This document shows, one piece after another, positions 16,373 through 25,548 of a DNA stretch of 64,000 nt. The notes beneath the pieces are model-generated. The model was given only the letters and a program-made list of their open reading frames with translations. It was not told the DNA's origin and ran no database searches. Position numbers and translations under genes: made by a program. The DNA is from Acinetobacter defluvii (GTDB taxonomy: Bacteria > Pseudomonadota > Gammaproteobacteria > Pseudomonadales > Moraxellaceae), in assembly GCF_001704615.3 (NCBI RefSeq), contig NZ_CP029397.2, positions 186,001-250,000 on the forward strand, read 5' to 3'. How positions within the stretch are numbered: position 1 is the first letter of the stretch; each line of letters starts with the position of its first letter.

Positions 16373-16721
16373 ATACTTGTTGTCCAAGTAAAATAAGAAC
16401 AGGCATCCAACTTAAAATAAGAAAGCCTGTTCATTTAAATAAGAATACGCATAGTTGTATTCAGCGTATCCATACATTGAAGTGTTATAAATTTAAATTT
16501 TTGGCTAATTCTAAACTGCTCCAGTAAAACTTATCTTCAGTTGTTGGCCGCAGTTTTAGAATGCCATTGACTCAGTTGCTTAAAGTGTAAATTTATAGTG
16601 TTTTATTTAAAGTATTTGGATTAAAATTTACAAAACCTTAATGTATTGTAAATTTATATCATTTATTTTTTAAATTAAACAATTAGTTACGTGGAGTTTA
16701 ATTGATTTTAAGTGTATATAA
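16373..16721. other. Right terminal noncoding end of the element: hairpins and subterminal repeats
   Basis: No gene is visible here. GAACAGGC (16397-16404) pairs with GCCTGTTC (16425-16432), and ATACGC (16445-16450) pairs with GCGTAT (16464-16469). The first could end the defence operon but lacks a T-run. TGTAAATTTATA occurs twice exactly (16586-16597 and 16647-16658), with an inverted relative at 16622-16633. Similar motifs at the left end suggest recombinase binding sites. Confidence 0.5.
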
Positions 16722-16726
16722 CCATA
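16722..16726. repeat. Right flank copy of CCATA direct repeat
   Basis: This matches 1593-1597. The mod frame resumes here as Pro-Tyr-Asn-Thr-Gly-Ser. Confidence 0.7.
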
Positions 16727-18380
16727 CAACACGGGGTCAGATGGTTTTGTATATCAAGATGATCGTAGCTTTACGCCTGAACAATTTGCTGCGCTTGCAG
16801 GTGTAGACTTGGAAGAGGCTAAACGAGTTTTAGATTTCACACAAAGCAATGCTAATAGTCATAGTGCATGGCTCACTTTTATTTACCCACGTCTTTATAT
16901 TGCAAAACAGTTACTTAAAGATGATGGGGTGATTTTTATTTCAATAGATGAAAATGAACAATCACAGCTAAAATTTTTATGTGATGAGATTTTTGGTGAG
17001 TCTAATTTTATCGAATGCATCACTTGGAATAAAAGAATTCCCAAAAATGATAAAGGTATAGGTAATATTCATGAGTATATTTTAGTCTATACAAAAAATT
17101 CTACTGAAAAAAAAGAATTTATCATGCCTAAACATGGCTTAGATGATATTTATGAATATATTGATAAACTTAAAAGAGATAATATTGATATTAAAGAAAG
17201 TGAAAAACAGTTAAAAAAATTCTATAAAAAACAAAGTTATGACCGAGGAATAACTTTGTATAATAATTTGGATGACAATTATGAGCTATGGGGGAAAATA
17301 AACCTTAGTTGGCCTAATGCTAATACTGTTGGTGATAAGTATGATGTGAAACATCCATTAACTGGTGAAAATGTAAAAGTGCCAGAAAGAGGGTGGAGAT
17401 GGGTTGAAAGAACCTTTGATAAAGAGTCAGGACGAGTTAATGGTGAATATACCGATGTACAAGTATTGCATGATGGTAGCGTACGTACAAAAAATATTTG
17501 GTTTGCCAGAGATGAAAATACACAACCTAGTTCAATCAAATATTTAAAAGACGTTGAATATTTCTTATTGAGATCTATTATTTCACTTAAGAGTGATGGG
17601 GGACAAGAATTAGAAAGAATATTTGGAAAAAAATCAGTTTTTCCTTACCCTAAACCTACAAGCTTGATAAAAACCTTACTATTCTCTTTACAGGTAAAAA
17701 ATGATGACATTATTTTAGATTTTTTTGGTGGCAGTGGGACAACTGGTCATGCTGTTCATGATTATAATGTTGAAAATAATACCAAAGTATCCTTTATATT
17801 AGTTCAACTAGATGAGGAAATAAAAACAGTTAAAGAAAATAAGGAATCACTAAATTTTTGTACTCAAAACTCATTACGTCCTAATGTTTTTGAATTGACT
17901 AAATATCGATTAAATAGTGTTTTTCATAATAGTGAAGAGCTAGTAGGATTCAAAATTTTTAAAACCTGTGACAACTTTTTTCCAACATCAAATTATAGAG
18001 AATTAAAGCAACTCACTCTATCTCAGTCAGATACTCTTCCTGCTACAACTGCCTTTGATAAAGCTCAACTGCAAGATATTTTAACCACGTGGAAAGGTTT
18101 GGATAAAATTTTATTGTCTGAAAATCTCAATACTGTAAGTCTCGGCGATTATCTAACCTATAGTTTTGGTCATGTCTTGTATTTGGTCAATAAAGGCTTT
18201 AACACAGATGCCTTAAAAGACTTGATTCAAAAACTTGATGATGAACATGAATTCCAAGTTTCTAAATTGGTCATCCTCGGTCATCACTTTGATAGTAAAT
18301 CTCAACGTGAAATCGATGAAGCGATGAAAAACTACAATAATAAAAAGTCGATTCCTGTTGATGTTGTGGTGAGATACTAA
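16722..18380 (+). pseudogene. mod: Type III restriction-modification methylase Mod, 3' fragment
   Basis: From CCATAC onward the frame reads PYNTGSDGFVYQDDRSF, the direct continuation of the motif IV seen at 1587-1598. It includes SAWLTFIYPRLYIA, DDGVIFISIDENE and, near the C terminus, DIILDFFGGSGTTGHAV (SAM-binding motif I), giving the beta-class order. An internal TTG at 16809 could start a truncated protein, but that would lack the catalytic DPPY. Rejoined, Mod would be 677 aa, normal for the family. The res gene begins 2 nt after the stop. Confidence 0.88.
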
Positions 18381-18382
18381 TA

Positions 18383-21370
18383 ATGAATGCAACATTACCT
18401 TTATTTGCAACACAGCAAACAAAACAGTTTCATTTTGAAGGGAACTTGCCACATCAACAACGTGCGGTAGATAGTATTCTTGCTGTGCTGGAAACGGTAA
18501 CATTTACTAAACCTAATCAGCAAATGGCTTTAGTAAGTAATCCATTAGCACCCAAAGATAAGCAACTGGGATTATCAGCCTATGCGAAATCTATTGAAGC
18601 GGTGCAAAAACACAATGAAATTTTAGGACATATAGCTAAACCTGAAAGCAATGTACTCGATATTTCAATGGAAACAGGTACAGGTAAAACTTATACCTAT
18701 ACCAAGATGATGTTTGAGCTAAATGCACGACTGAAGCTGTTCAAATTTATCGTCGTTGTACCTACTCTGCCGATTAAGGCAGGTACAGTTAATTTTCTAA
18801 AGTCTCAGGCTTCACAAGAACATTTCGAAACTAATTACCAGAATAAGTTAATTCGGTGTCATATTGTCGAAAGTCAGTCAAGCAAGAAATCTAAAAAAGA
18901 TTTGATGCCTCAAAGTATTTTAGATTTTGTTCAAGCTCCTAATGATGGTCAGACGATCCATGTACTTGTAATTAATGCAGGTATGATTAACTCAGACACA
19001 ATTAGTAAAAAATATGATCGTGCTGTATTTGATCAATTTAACACGCCTTTTGACGCAATTGCTTCAATTGCCCCAATGATTATTATTGATGAGCCACATC
19101 GCTTTTCAACCGCGCAAAAGACTTGGGGTAACATTCAAAAACTAGGTGGGCAGTTTATTGTTCGTTATGGAGCAACCTTTAATGAAGATTACTCTAACCT
19201 CATCTATCAATTAACTGCCGTAGATGCTTTTAACCAAGATTTAGTTAAAGGTGTAGTGGCTTATATTGAAGAATTTGCAGGTGCGAAAGATACGTCTATT
19301 AAACTGATTGAAATTGATACGAGCAACAAAAAGAAAGAAGAGGCTATTTTCCAAGTCAAACGAGGGAAAGTTACCGAAAAAGTTCATTTACTTAAAAATG
19401 AGTCTTTGAGTAAGGTCGATCAGAATTTTGGTAGCTTAACCATTGATAACCTAAATAAAACCACAGTGGTATTATCTAACGGTTTAGAACTGAAAAAAAA
19501 TGATGTCATTGATCCATATTCCTACAATGAAACATTGCAGGAGAAGATGATACGTAAAGCAATTACGAATCATTTCGAAATGGAAAAGGAATTAATGACT
19601 CGCCCATCTGCTAGGATTAAACCGTTAAGCCTTTTCTTCATTGATAATATTGAAAGTTATCGTGGTAAAGAAGGAGAAAAAGGGACTTTAGCTGAATTTG
19701 TTGAAGATGAAATTAAACTGCATGTCACTCGACTTTTAAAAACTGAAAAGCACGAAGCGTATCGAGAATATTTAGAGAAAACTTTAAAAGATGTTTCTCA
19801 GTCTCACGGGGGGTATTTTTCTCAAGATAACTCTGAAAAAGATGACAAAATCGAGAAAGAGATTGAAGAAATTCTGCATGATAAAGAAAGCTTACTCAGT
19901 TTAGATAACCCTCGTCGTTTCATTTTTTCAAAATGGACATTACGCGAAGGTTGGGACAATCCGAATGTATTCCAGATTTGTAAATTGCGCTCTAGTGGTG
20001 GTAAAACTAGTAAGCTGCAAGAAGTTGGCCGTGGCTTACGTTTGCCAGTAAATGAGTTTATGCAACGCGTTAAAAATGAAAACTTTCAGTTGCATTACTA
20101 TGTTGATTTTACAGAAAAAGATTTTGTAAAAGAGTTAGTGGAAGATATCAACAGCAAATCATTAGTTGAGTTTGATGAAACTAAACTGACTAATGAACTA
20201 ATTGCTCAAATTCTTGATAAATATTCAAATCAGTTCAACGATGAAGAGGCTTTACTAGAGCACCTAGATGGTCTTGATGCAATTAAGCGTAATAATGACT
20301 TTAAAGAAGGCGGTTTGGCGAAGTTAAAGCAAGAGTTCCCTCTAGTCTTTGCTCAAGGTCTAAAAGCAAATAAAGTACGTAATGCTGGAGATACAAAGCA
20401 GAAAGCAACTATGCGTCTTGCTAAGTATGCTGAGCTTAAAGAAATGTGGGAAACTCTTAACCGTAAAGTGATTTTGGAATACAAAATCGACTCTGAAGAG
20501 CAATTTCATGCTTTGCTCAAAGGTTATTTTGCGGCGAATTTAGATAGCTTTAAAAAGACAGGAAGTTTCACCAAAAAGCATACTTTAATTATTGAAAATA
20601 ATTTGGCATCACAGCAGGTTGAGCATTCGATTCATGAAGAGGTTTTACCGATTCAAACCATGACCTATGGTGAATTCTTACATGAGTTAGCTATCTCTTT
20701 AAAAGTGAATCGTAATACATTACATCAGGTTTTTATTGAGTTATTGCAAAGTACAGATAAGCATTTGGATATAAATCAATATCTAAGCCAAAGTACAATT
20801 CGCTCTATTCGAAGTGGTTTTAATGATTATTTACTTAAACAGTCATTTCAAAGCTATCAGATTGGTTTAACGGATGTATCTAATACGGTTCACCCTACTG
20901 TATTCACCAATGAAACAGGCGAGCCATTAGTTGAGATAGAAAGTGCCAATTTAGGTCGAATGACTGAGGCTTTAAATATTGCAGATAATTATTTATTCAA
21001 TGAACTCTTTTATGATTCACCTCTTGAAAAAGAAAATATCTGTGAAAAAGTTTCTGAAGTGTCTGTATTCACAAAGATTCCTAAAAACTCAATTCGTATT
21101 CCTATAGCAGGTGGTGGAACCTATTCTCCAGACTTTGCCTATATTGTTGAGTATGAAAGTGGTAAGAAAACTTTGAATTTATTAATTGAAACCAAGGATA
21201 AGGCTAGTTATACGCTATCTGAAGAAGAACAGCGTAAGATAAAACATGCTGAGCTTTTATTTAAAAATGTAAGAGATGATGTAGAGGTTGTTTTTAAAAC
21301 TCAATTTGAGAGTGAGAAAGTCGTTGAAATTATTAAAAATGTTATTGGTAAAAAGGCTAGTAAAGGTTAG
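18383..21370 (+). CDS. res: Type III restriction endonuclease subunit Res
   Basis: This 995-aa helicase-nuclease subunit cuts DNA when complexed with Mod. It has METGTGKT (96-103, Walker A), IIIDEPHRF (DEPH 236-239), a helicase motif VI-like EVGRGLRLP near 550, and a C-terminal PD-(D/E)xK nuclease (YSPDFAYIVE, then LLIETKDK, about 910-940). The length is typical of Res proteins. The frame is intact although its partner mod is broken, so it is probably silent in restriction. Its original promoter, upstream of mod, is now 17 kb away; transcription might come from the element. Confidence 0.9.
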   Translation: MNATLPLFATQQTKQFHFEGNLPHQQRAVDSILAVLETVTFTKPNQQMALVSNPLAPKDKQLGLSAYAKSIEAVQKHNEILGHIAKPESNVLDISMETGTGKTYTYTKMMFELNARLKLFKFIVVVPTLPIKAGTVNFLKSQASQEHFETNYQNKLIRCHIVESQSSKKSKKDLMPQSILDFVQAPNDGQTIHVLVINAGMINSDTISKKYDRAVFDQFNTPFDAIASIAPMIIIDEPHRFSTAQKTWGNIQKLGGQFIVRYGATFNEDYSNLIYQLTAVDAFNQDLVKGVVAYIEEFAGAKDTSIKLIEIDTSNKKKEEAIFQVKRGKVTEKVHLLKNESLSKVDQNFGSLTIDNLNKTTVVLSNGLELKKNDVIDPYSYNETLQEKMIRKAITNHFEMEKELMTRPSARIKPLSLFFIDNIESYRGKEGEKGTLAEFVEDEIKLHVTRLLKTEKHEAYREYLEKTLKDVSQSHGGYFSQDNSEKDDKIEKEIEEILHDKESLLSLDNPRRFIFSKWTLREGWDNPNVFQICKLRSSGGKTSKLQEVGRGLRLPVNEFMQRVKNENFQLHYYVDFTEKDFVKELVEDINSKSLVEFDETKLTNELIAQILDKYSNQFNDEEALLEHLDGLDAIKRNNDFKEGGLAKLKQEFPLVFAQGLKANKVRNAGDTKQKATMRLAKYAELKEMWETLNRKVILEYKIDSEEQFHALLKGYFAANLDSFKKTGSFTKKHTLIIENNLASQQVEHSIHEEVLPIQTMTYGEFLHELAISLKVNRNTLHQVFIELLQSTDKHLDINQYLSQSTIRSIRSGFNDYLLKQSFQSYQIGLTDVSNTVHPTVFTNETGEPLVEIESANLGRMTEALNIADNYLFNELFYDSPLEKENICEKVSEVSVFTKIPKNSIRIPIAGGGTYSPDFAYIVEYESGKKTLNLLIETKDKASYTLSEEEQRKIKHAELLFKNVRDDVEVVFKTQFESEKVVEIIKNVIGKKASKG

Positions 21371-21418
21371 ATTAAAGGCAATATTAATGTTGGCTTAATA
21401 AGCAAGTTGAGGGGATAC

Positions 21419-22918
21419 ATGAAGTTGGTTCATATTGTTGATAAAGATCAAAATATGTGGATTGATGTGAATGTATTCTTTCAACAGTCTGAAATGGAGC
21501 TGACTCAATGGCGTAGTCAAATAAGGGAGCGATATAAACGGGATAAAAACAAGCCTCATTTTACTTGCGCTTGGTGCCAATCCCCAGTGACCCTTGCCAG
21601 ACGTACAGATCACATGGAGATCAATTCCTCGGCAACATTTTTTTTTAAACATATTCCTGAGTTGGAAAATAATCCAAACTTCCAATGTCCTGTAAAGCAT
21701 ATCAAACAGTTATCAGAGCAAGAAAAAACTGCTCTAAAGTATCAAATTGCGAAAGAAACTCAACAACATAAATTGCTGAAAGAGAACATATATAAAAGCC
21801 TTCAAGTAGATGAAGCTTTTAGTGATATTCATATTGAGCAAGTTCGTAAAAGTATTGATCTAAAGCAATGGCGTAGACCAGATGTATCTTCATTATATAA
21901 AAAGCAATTAGTTGTTTTTGAAGGACAACTTTCTACAACTTTTTTGAATGTGATTATTGATCGTAAGATTTTTTATCAAGATAACAATGCTTGCTTACTG
22001 TGGATTTTTAATCATTTTGAACCAACAGAAAAAGCGAAGAAGCAGTCAATGCAAGATATTTACTACAACAATAATGCAAATGCCTTTGTAGTGAATGATT
22101 CTACAGTCGCTCAATCAATTAAAACAAAAGTTTTTACTTTAGAGTGTCATTATTTAAAGCCTGAAATAAAGAATAATCAAATCATTAATCAGTGGAATAC
22201 TGAGTTCGTCGAATTCCAAAACTTAGTCCAGAACGAAGCTACAAAGCAAATATACTTTTTTGATTATGAAGCTGAATATCAAAAGCTAAAGCAAAAATTA
22301 GGCTTACGTCATAGTTATTTACAAGAGAGTAAGAATCAAAAAGATAAACTAAAAGTTCAGAAATATATCGAATCACTAGAACAGGTTGATCTTGATACAA
22401 AAGTTCCATCAAAAACTAAATCTGAATTATTGGTCGAGTTTACTAAACTATGGATAAAAACTCATTACCTTACCGATAGTCAATTCAACTTTCAGTGGTT
22501 TTCCATCCGTAAAGAGCTTGAGCTAATGGGTATTAGTACACCTAAATACATTTTACATGCACCCTATAAAACAGTGGTCAACTCAATTTTAAGTGCAAAA
22601 TTTGGTTACGTTGTAGGTAACAATATTAATGATATGGTGAGTGTAGCTCATAACTTGATGGAACATCATCCAGCTTACATTAAGCATTTGATGCTTACTT
22701 TAAAAGTAACAGGCAAACCCGATTTATTAAACGAGAGAGATAGTTCGGGTAAATGGAAAGAGCGTTATAAAAAATATGTTCAACAGCCAGAAGAGTTTAA
22801 AATTTATAAACATGATTTAAATCAATTTATTGAATTTTTAGTTCCTGAGTTTGAAGGACGCTTAATTGCTTGGGGTGAAAGCTGTGAACTTCATTCAAAA
22901 ATAAATTTACCAAAGTAG
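21419..22918 (+). CDS. DUF6035-like protein with zinc-knuckle and nuclease-like core
   Basis: This 499-aa protein starts at ATG 21419 after GAGGGGA. Residues 50-94 carry CAWC, FKH and a further Cys that could bind zinc. RRPDV (152-156), FEGQLST (167-173) and DRKIFY (181-186) look like the P-D...E-x-Q...R pattern of CoiA/DUF6035 nuclease-like proteins. The rest is helical and unassigned. It lies between res and a Fic gene inside the island. A role in defence or DNA uptake is possible but is inference from context. Confidence 0.6.
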   Translation: MKLVHIVDKDQNMWIDVNVFFQQSEMELTQWRSQIRERYKRDKNKPHFTCAWCQSPVTLARRTDHMEINSSATFFFKHIPELENNPNFQCPVKHIKQLSEQEKTALKYQIAKETQQHKLLKENIYKSLQVDEAFSDIHIEQVRKSIDLKQWRRPDVSSLYKKQLVVFEGQLSTTFLNVIIDRKIFYQDNNACLLWIFNHFEPTEKAKKQSMQDIYYNNNANAFVVNDSTVAQSIKTKVFTLECHYLKPEIKNNQIINQWNTEFVEFQNLVQNEATKQIYFFDYEAEYQKLKQKLGLRHSYLQESKNQKDKLKVQKYIESLEQVDLDTKVPSKTKSELLVEFTKLWIKTHYLTDSQFNFQWFSIRKELELMGISTPKYILHAPYKTVVNSILSAKFGYVVGNNINDMVSVAHNLMEHHPAYIKHLMLTLKVTGKPDLLNERDSSGKWKERYKKYVQQPEEFKIYKHDLNQFIEFLVPEFEGRLIAWGESCELHSKINLPK

Positions 22919-22925
22919 GTCTATT

Positions 22926-23930
22926 ATGAAATACCAACCGCCTTATACCATCACCTCAAAAATCATTCATCTGATTGCTCAGATCAGTGAAAATATAGGG
23001 CGTTTGACTGTTTTAGAGGAAATTCAGGACAGCTTAAAACTCAGAAAAGCCAATCGTATCCGTACTATTCAAGGTTCTCTTGCAATAGAAGGGAATACGT
23101 TAAGTACAGAACAAATCACGGCGATTCTAAATGGTAAGACTGTGATTGCACCTCCGAAAGAAGTTCAGGAAGTACGTAATGCCATTAAAGCCTATGAAGC
23201 ATTTCAGCAGTGGCAACCAAGCCAAGAAAAAGACCTATTACAAGCGCACCAAATTTTAATGACAGGCTTAATTGATGAAGTCGGTCAGTATCGTCATGGT
23301 GGTGTCGGTGTAATGTCAGGTGATCGAGTAGTGCATATGGCTCCACCTGCGAATCAGATTAATCGTTTGATGACTGATTTACTTGATTGGTTGAATGACA
23401 GCGATATACATCCACTGATTCAAAGCTCAGTCTTCCACTATGAGTTTGAGTTTATCCATCCATTTGCAGATGGTAATGGGCGTATGGGTAGACTATGGCA
23501 AACGTTAATTTTGAGTCGATGGAATCCAATCTTTGCCAATATCCCAGTTGAGAGCCTGATCTATCAAAATCAAAAAGCTTATTACGAAGCATTGCAAGCA
23601 AGTACTGATCGTGTTGATTCAGCACCTTTTATAGAATTTATTTTGCAGATGATTTTAGATGCAATCCTCAGCTCAAATGACACCGCTCAAGATAGCGATC
23701 ATGTTACCGCTCATGCTGACGTACAAGTGAGCGATCAAGTACAACGTTTGATTTCAGCAATGAAGCAAGAAGACTACACTTTGGCTGAGTTGATGCAATT
23801 GGTAGGTTTAACCCATCGAGCAACATTCCAAAAAAATTATCTGAATCTAGCAATCGCAGCTGGCTTGATGGAACGTACTATTCCTGATAAGCCGAAAAGT
23901 CCGAAGCAAAGGTATCGCTTGAGAAAATAA
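22926..23930 (+). CDS. Fic family protein (AMPylase-type) with winged-helix tail
   Basis: This 334-aa Fic protein has the complete active-site motif HPFADGNGRMGR (178-189). An inhibitory-helix motif, SLAIEGN (51-57), fits the (S/T)xxxE(G/N) rule for class II self-inhibited Fic enzymes. Residues 260-334 look like a winged helix. Fic enzymes transfer AMP or other nucleotide parts to protein hydroxyls; the target here is unknown. It starts 7 nt after the DUF6035-like gene, so the two may be co-transcribed. It converges with the integrase. Confidence 0.88.
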   Translation: MKYQPPYTITSKIIHLIAQISENIGRLTVLEEIQDSLKLRKANRIRTIQGSLAIEGNTLSTEQITAILNGKTVIAPPKEVQEVRNAIKAYEAFQQWQPSQEKDLLQAHQILMTGLIDEVGQYRHGGVGVMSGDRVVHMAPPANQINRLMTDLLDWLNDSDIHPLIQSSVFHYEFEFIHPFADGNGRMGRLWQTLILSRWNPIFANIPVESLIYQNQKAYYEALQASTDRVDSAPFIEFILQMILDAILSSNDTAQDSDHVTAHADVQVSDQVQRLISAMKQEDYTLAELMQLVGLTHRATFQKNYLNLAIAAGLMERTIPDKPKSPKQRYRLRK

Positions 23931-23955
23931 GTTTTATGCATCCTAAGCACTGAAA

Positions 23956-25152
23956 TTAAGCTCTTCTATTCTTAGGAAAAGGTACAATTTTATCCCTCAA
24001 GCTATCAATAAAATCAGACCATTCCTGCATCATCTTGGTTCGATACTCTAAATGTTGTGCATGATTGTATGCTTGAGAAACAGCATTACCAACGGTGTGA
24101 GCTAGTTGAATTTCAATCGCATCATGCATATAACCTTGCTCATGTAGAGTTGTAGAGGCAAGCCCACGAAATCCATGTCCTGTCATTTTACCTGTATAAC
24201 CCATCGTACGAATGGCACTTAAAAGGGCATTGTTACTTAAGGGCTTTGCAGTACTGTGATTATAAAAAACAAATTGTTTATTACCTGTAAGGGGTTTTAG
24301 ATCTTCGATGAGTACAATAGCTTGTCGAGATAAAGGAACAATATGGGGGAGAGCCATTTTCATTTTATAAGCTGGGATGCGCCATAACTTATTTTCAAAA
24401 TCAATTTCATCCCATTCCATGTTTATGAGCTCAGCTGTCCTCACAAAAGTTAAAGTCATAAACTGTAATGCTGTCTTAACTAAGATATTGCCGTGATAGT
24501 GATCCATTCGTTCTAAGAAAGGCGGAAATTCAGAAATATCTAAGCGAGCCATATGTTTTACTTTACGGGGCTTTAGTGCTTCCTGAAGATGAGGAGTCGG
24601 GTCATTCTCGATCAGACCTTTACGTATTGCAAAACGGAAAATACGTCCTGCTAAAGGTATAGAGCGTTTCGCCATCTCTTGTGCACCGCGAGCTTCAATC
24701 TGTTTAGCACAAGCAAGGATATCTTTACCCTTAATCTGATCAATAGGCATATGCCCTAATGCTGGGAAAAGATCCTTTTCAAAAACAGATAAGTCTCGTA
24801 AATATGTCCCTTCTTTAATAACAGGCTTTCGATCTTCCATCCATTCCATAGCGAGGGATTTGAAAAGAGTACTTTCATCAGTTTGTTGTAAGCGCTCATT
24901 CTTTATGGCATTCGGATCAATACCATTGTAAAGCTGAATACGTGCTTCATCACGTGCACGGCGAGCTTGAGCAAGTGTGATTTCTGGATAGCTGCCAATA
25001 GTTAAAGTGCTTTCACGGCCATTAAACCGATATTTTAAACGCCAGAACTTTCCACCAGATGGAGTGACCTCAAGATATAATCCTTTTTCGTCTGAGTATC
25101 GCTTTTTTTTATCAAGGGCTTTTATTTTTCTAACTTGAGCATCAGTAAGCAT
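23956..25152 (-). CDS. P4-type tyrosine integrase of the tRNA-Ser island
   Basis: This is a 398-aa integrase if it starts at the ATG at 25152 (MLTDAQVRKIKALD). A TTG at 25212 would add 20 residues but has no ribosome site. The N-terminal DUF4102-type arm-binding domain reads YSDEKGLYLEVTPSGGKFWR. The catalytic domain shows LTFVRTAELINMEW (Arg), GHGFRGLAST (HxxR) and QLAHTVGNAVSQAYNHA (His and Tyr). It reads away from the tRNA-Ser whose 3' end faces it, the usual layout for P4-type integrases targeting tRNA genes. It presumably integrated the outer island that carries mod/res. Confidence 0.92.
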   Translation of the reverse strand: MLTDAQVRKIKALDKKKRYSDEKGLYLEVTPSGGKFWRLKYRFNGRESTLTIGSYPEITLAQARRARDEARIQLYNGIDPNAIKNERLQQTDESTLFKSLAMEWMEDRKPVIKEGTYLRDLSVFEKDLFPALGHMPIDQIKGKDILACAKQIEARGAQEMAKRSIPLAGRIFRFAIRKGLIENDPTPHLQEALKPRKVKHMARLDISEFPPFLERMDHYHGNILVKTALQFMTLTFVRTAELINMEWDEIDFENKLWRIPAYKMKMALPHIVPLSRQAIVLIEDLKPLTGNKQFVFYNHSTAKPLSNNALLSAIRTMGYTGKMTGHGFRGLASTTLHEQGYMHDAIEIQLAHTVGNAVSQAYNHAQHLEYRTKMMQEWSDFIDSLRDKIVPFPKNRRA

Positions 25153-25171
25153 TTTTAATAGTATCCGTGCA

Positions 25172-25235
25172 AATTGGGGGACGAAAAATAACTTAAAAAA
25201 TTTGTCCCCCAATTATCCCCCACGATATGGGGGAT
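25172..25235. repeat. Two G5/C5 inverted repeats at the integrase 5' end
   Basis: AATTGGGGGAC (25172-25182) pairs with GTCCCCCAATT (25204-25214). Immediately next, ATCCCCC (25215-25221) pairs with GGGGGAT (25229-25235). They overlap the region before the likely integrase start. They could bind integrase or excisionase, or fold in the transcript. Confidence 0.6.
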
Positions 25236-25271
25236 TGCAATGGATGTGCTAGGATTTTATAAAATAATAAA

Positions 25272-25302
25272 AAAGGCTTAAACCTATGTAGTTTAAGCCT
25301 TT
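25272..25302 (-). terminator. Rho-independent terminator downstream of tRNA-Ser
   Basis: AAAGGCTTAAAC (25272-25283) and GTTTAAGCCTTT (25291-25302) form a 12-bp stem. On the minus strand it is followed by a T-rich run, so it would end the tRNA transcript. Confidence 0.8.
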
Positions 25303-25335
25303 CAGTACCCCATTGGATACTACGGGAAGCTAATT

Positions 25336-25426
25336 TGGCGGTGAAAGAGGGATTCGAACCCTCGATACGCTATAAACGTATACACACTTTCCAGGCGTGC
25401 TCCTTCAGCCACTCGGACACTTCACC
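25336..25426 (-). tRNA. tRNA-Ser (GGA anticodon)
   Basis: The minus strand reads GGTGAAGTGTCCGAGTGGCT at the 5' end, an anticodon loop CTGGAAA (GGA), a long variable arm typical of tRNA-Ser, GGGTTCGAATCCC for the T arm and an encoded CCA end. The length is 91 nt. Its 3' end is the probable attachment site of the island; the other att copy would lie left of the window. Confidence 0.95.
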
Positions 25427-25548
25427 AAGGCGAGCGATAATAACCAAAAAAATCAATTCTGCCAAGTTGAAACAATTGATTTAGAGCAAAAGTTTTTTGG
25501 CAATGCTATGATTGCGAAAAAATAGTGTCTACTTTTAGAAGACGTTTT

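Larger units (their letters stand above)
1598..16721. mobile_element. Recombinase-trio (Tn554-like) element carrying two defence systems
   Basis: The element is 15,124 bp long and interrupts mod. Its left end begins TTTATATATACC and its right end finishes GTGTATATAA, so the tips form an imperfect inverted repeat (TTATATA). Both flanks carry CCATA. The mod pieces 1218-1597 and 16727-18380 add up to 2034 nt, exactly 678 codons, which supports these boundaries. Contents in order are three tyrosine recombinase genes, a TnpC-like gene, a YeeABC-like restriction-modification set and SIR2-HerA, all on the plus strand. Recombinase modules of this kind are known from Tn554-type transposons and gamma-mobile-trio islands; which family this belongs to is not settled here. 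Confidence 0.85.

Noticed and set aside
16809..18380. A separate shorter methyltransferase gene starting at TTG 16809
   Set aside because: The frame is open further upstream to the element junction and continues the mod sequence; the short form would lack the catalytic DPPY.
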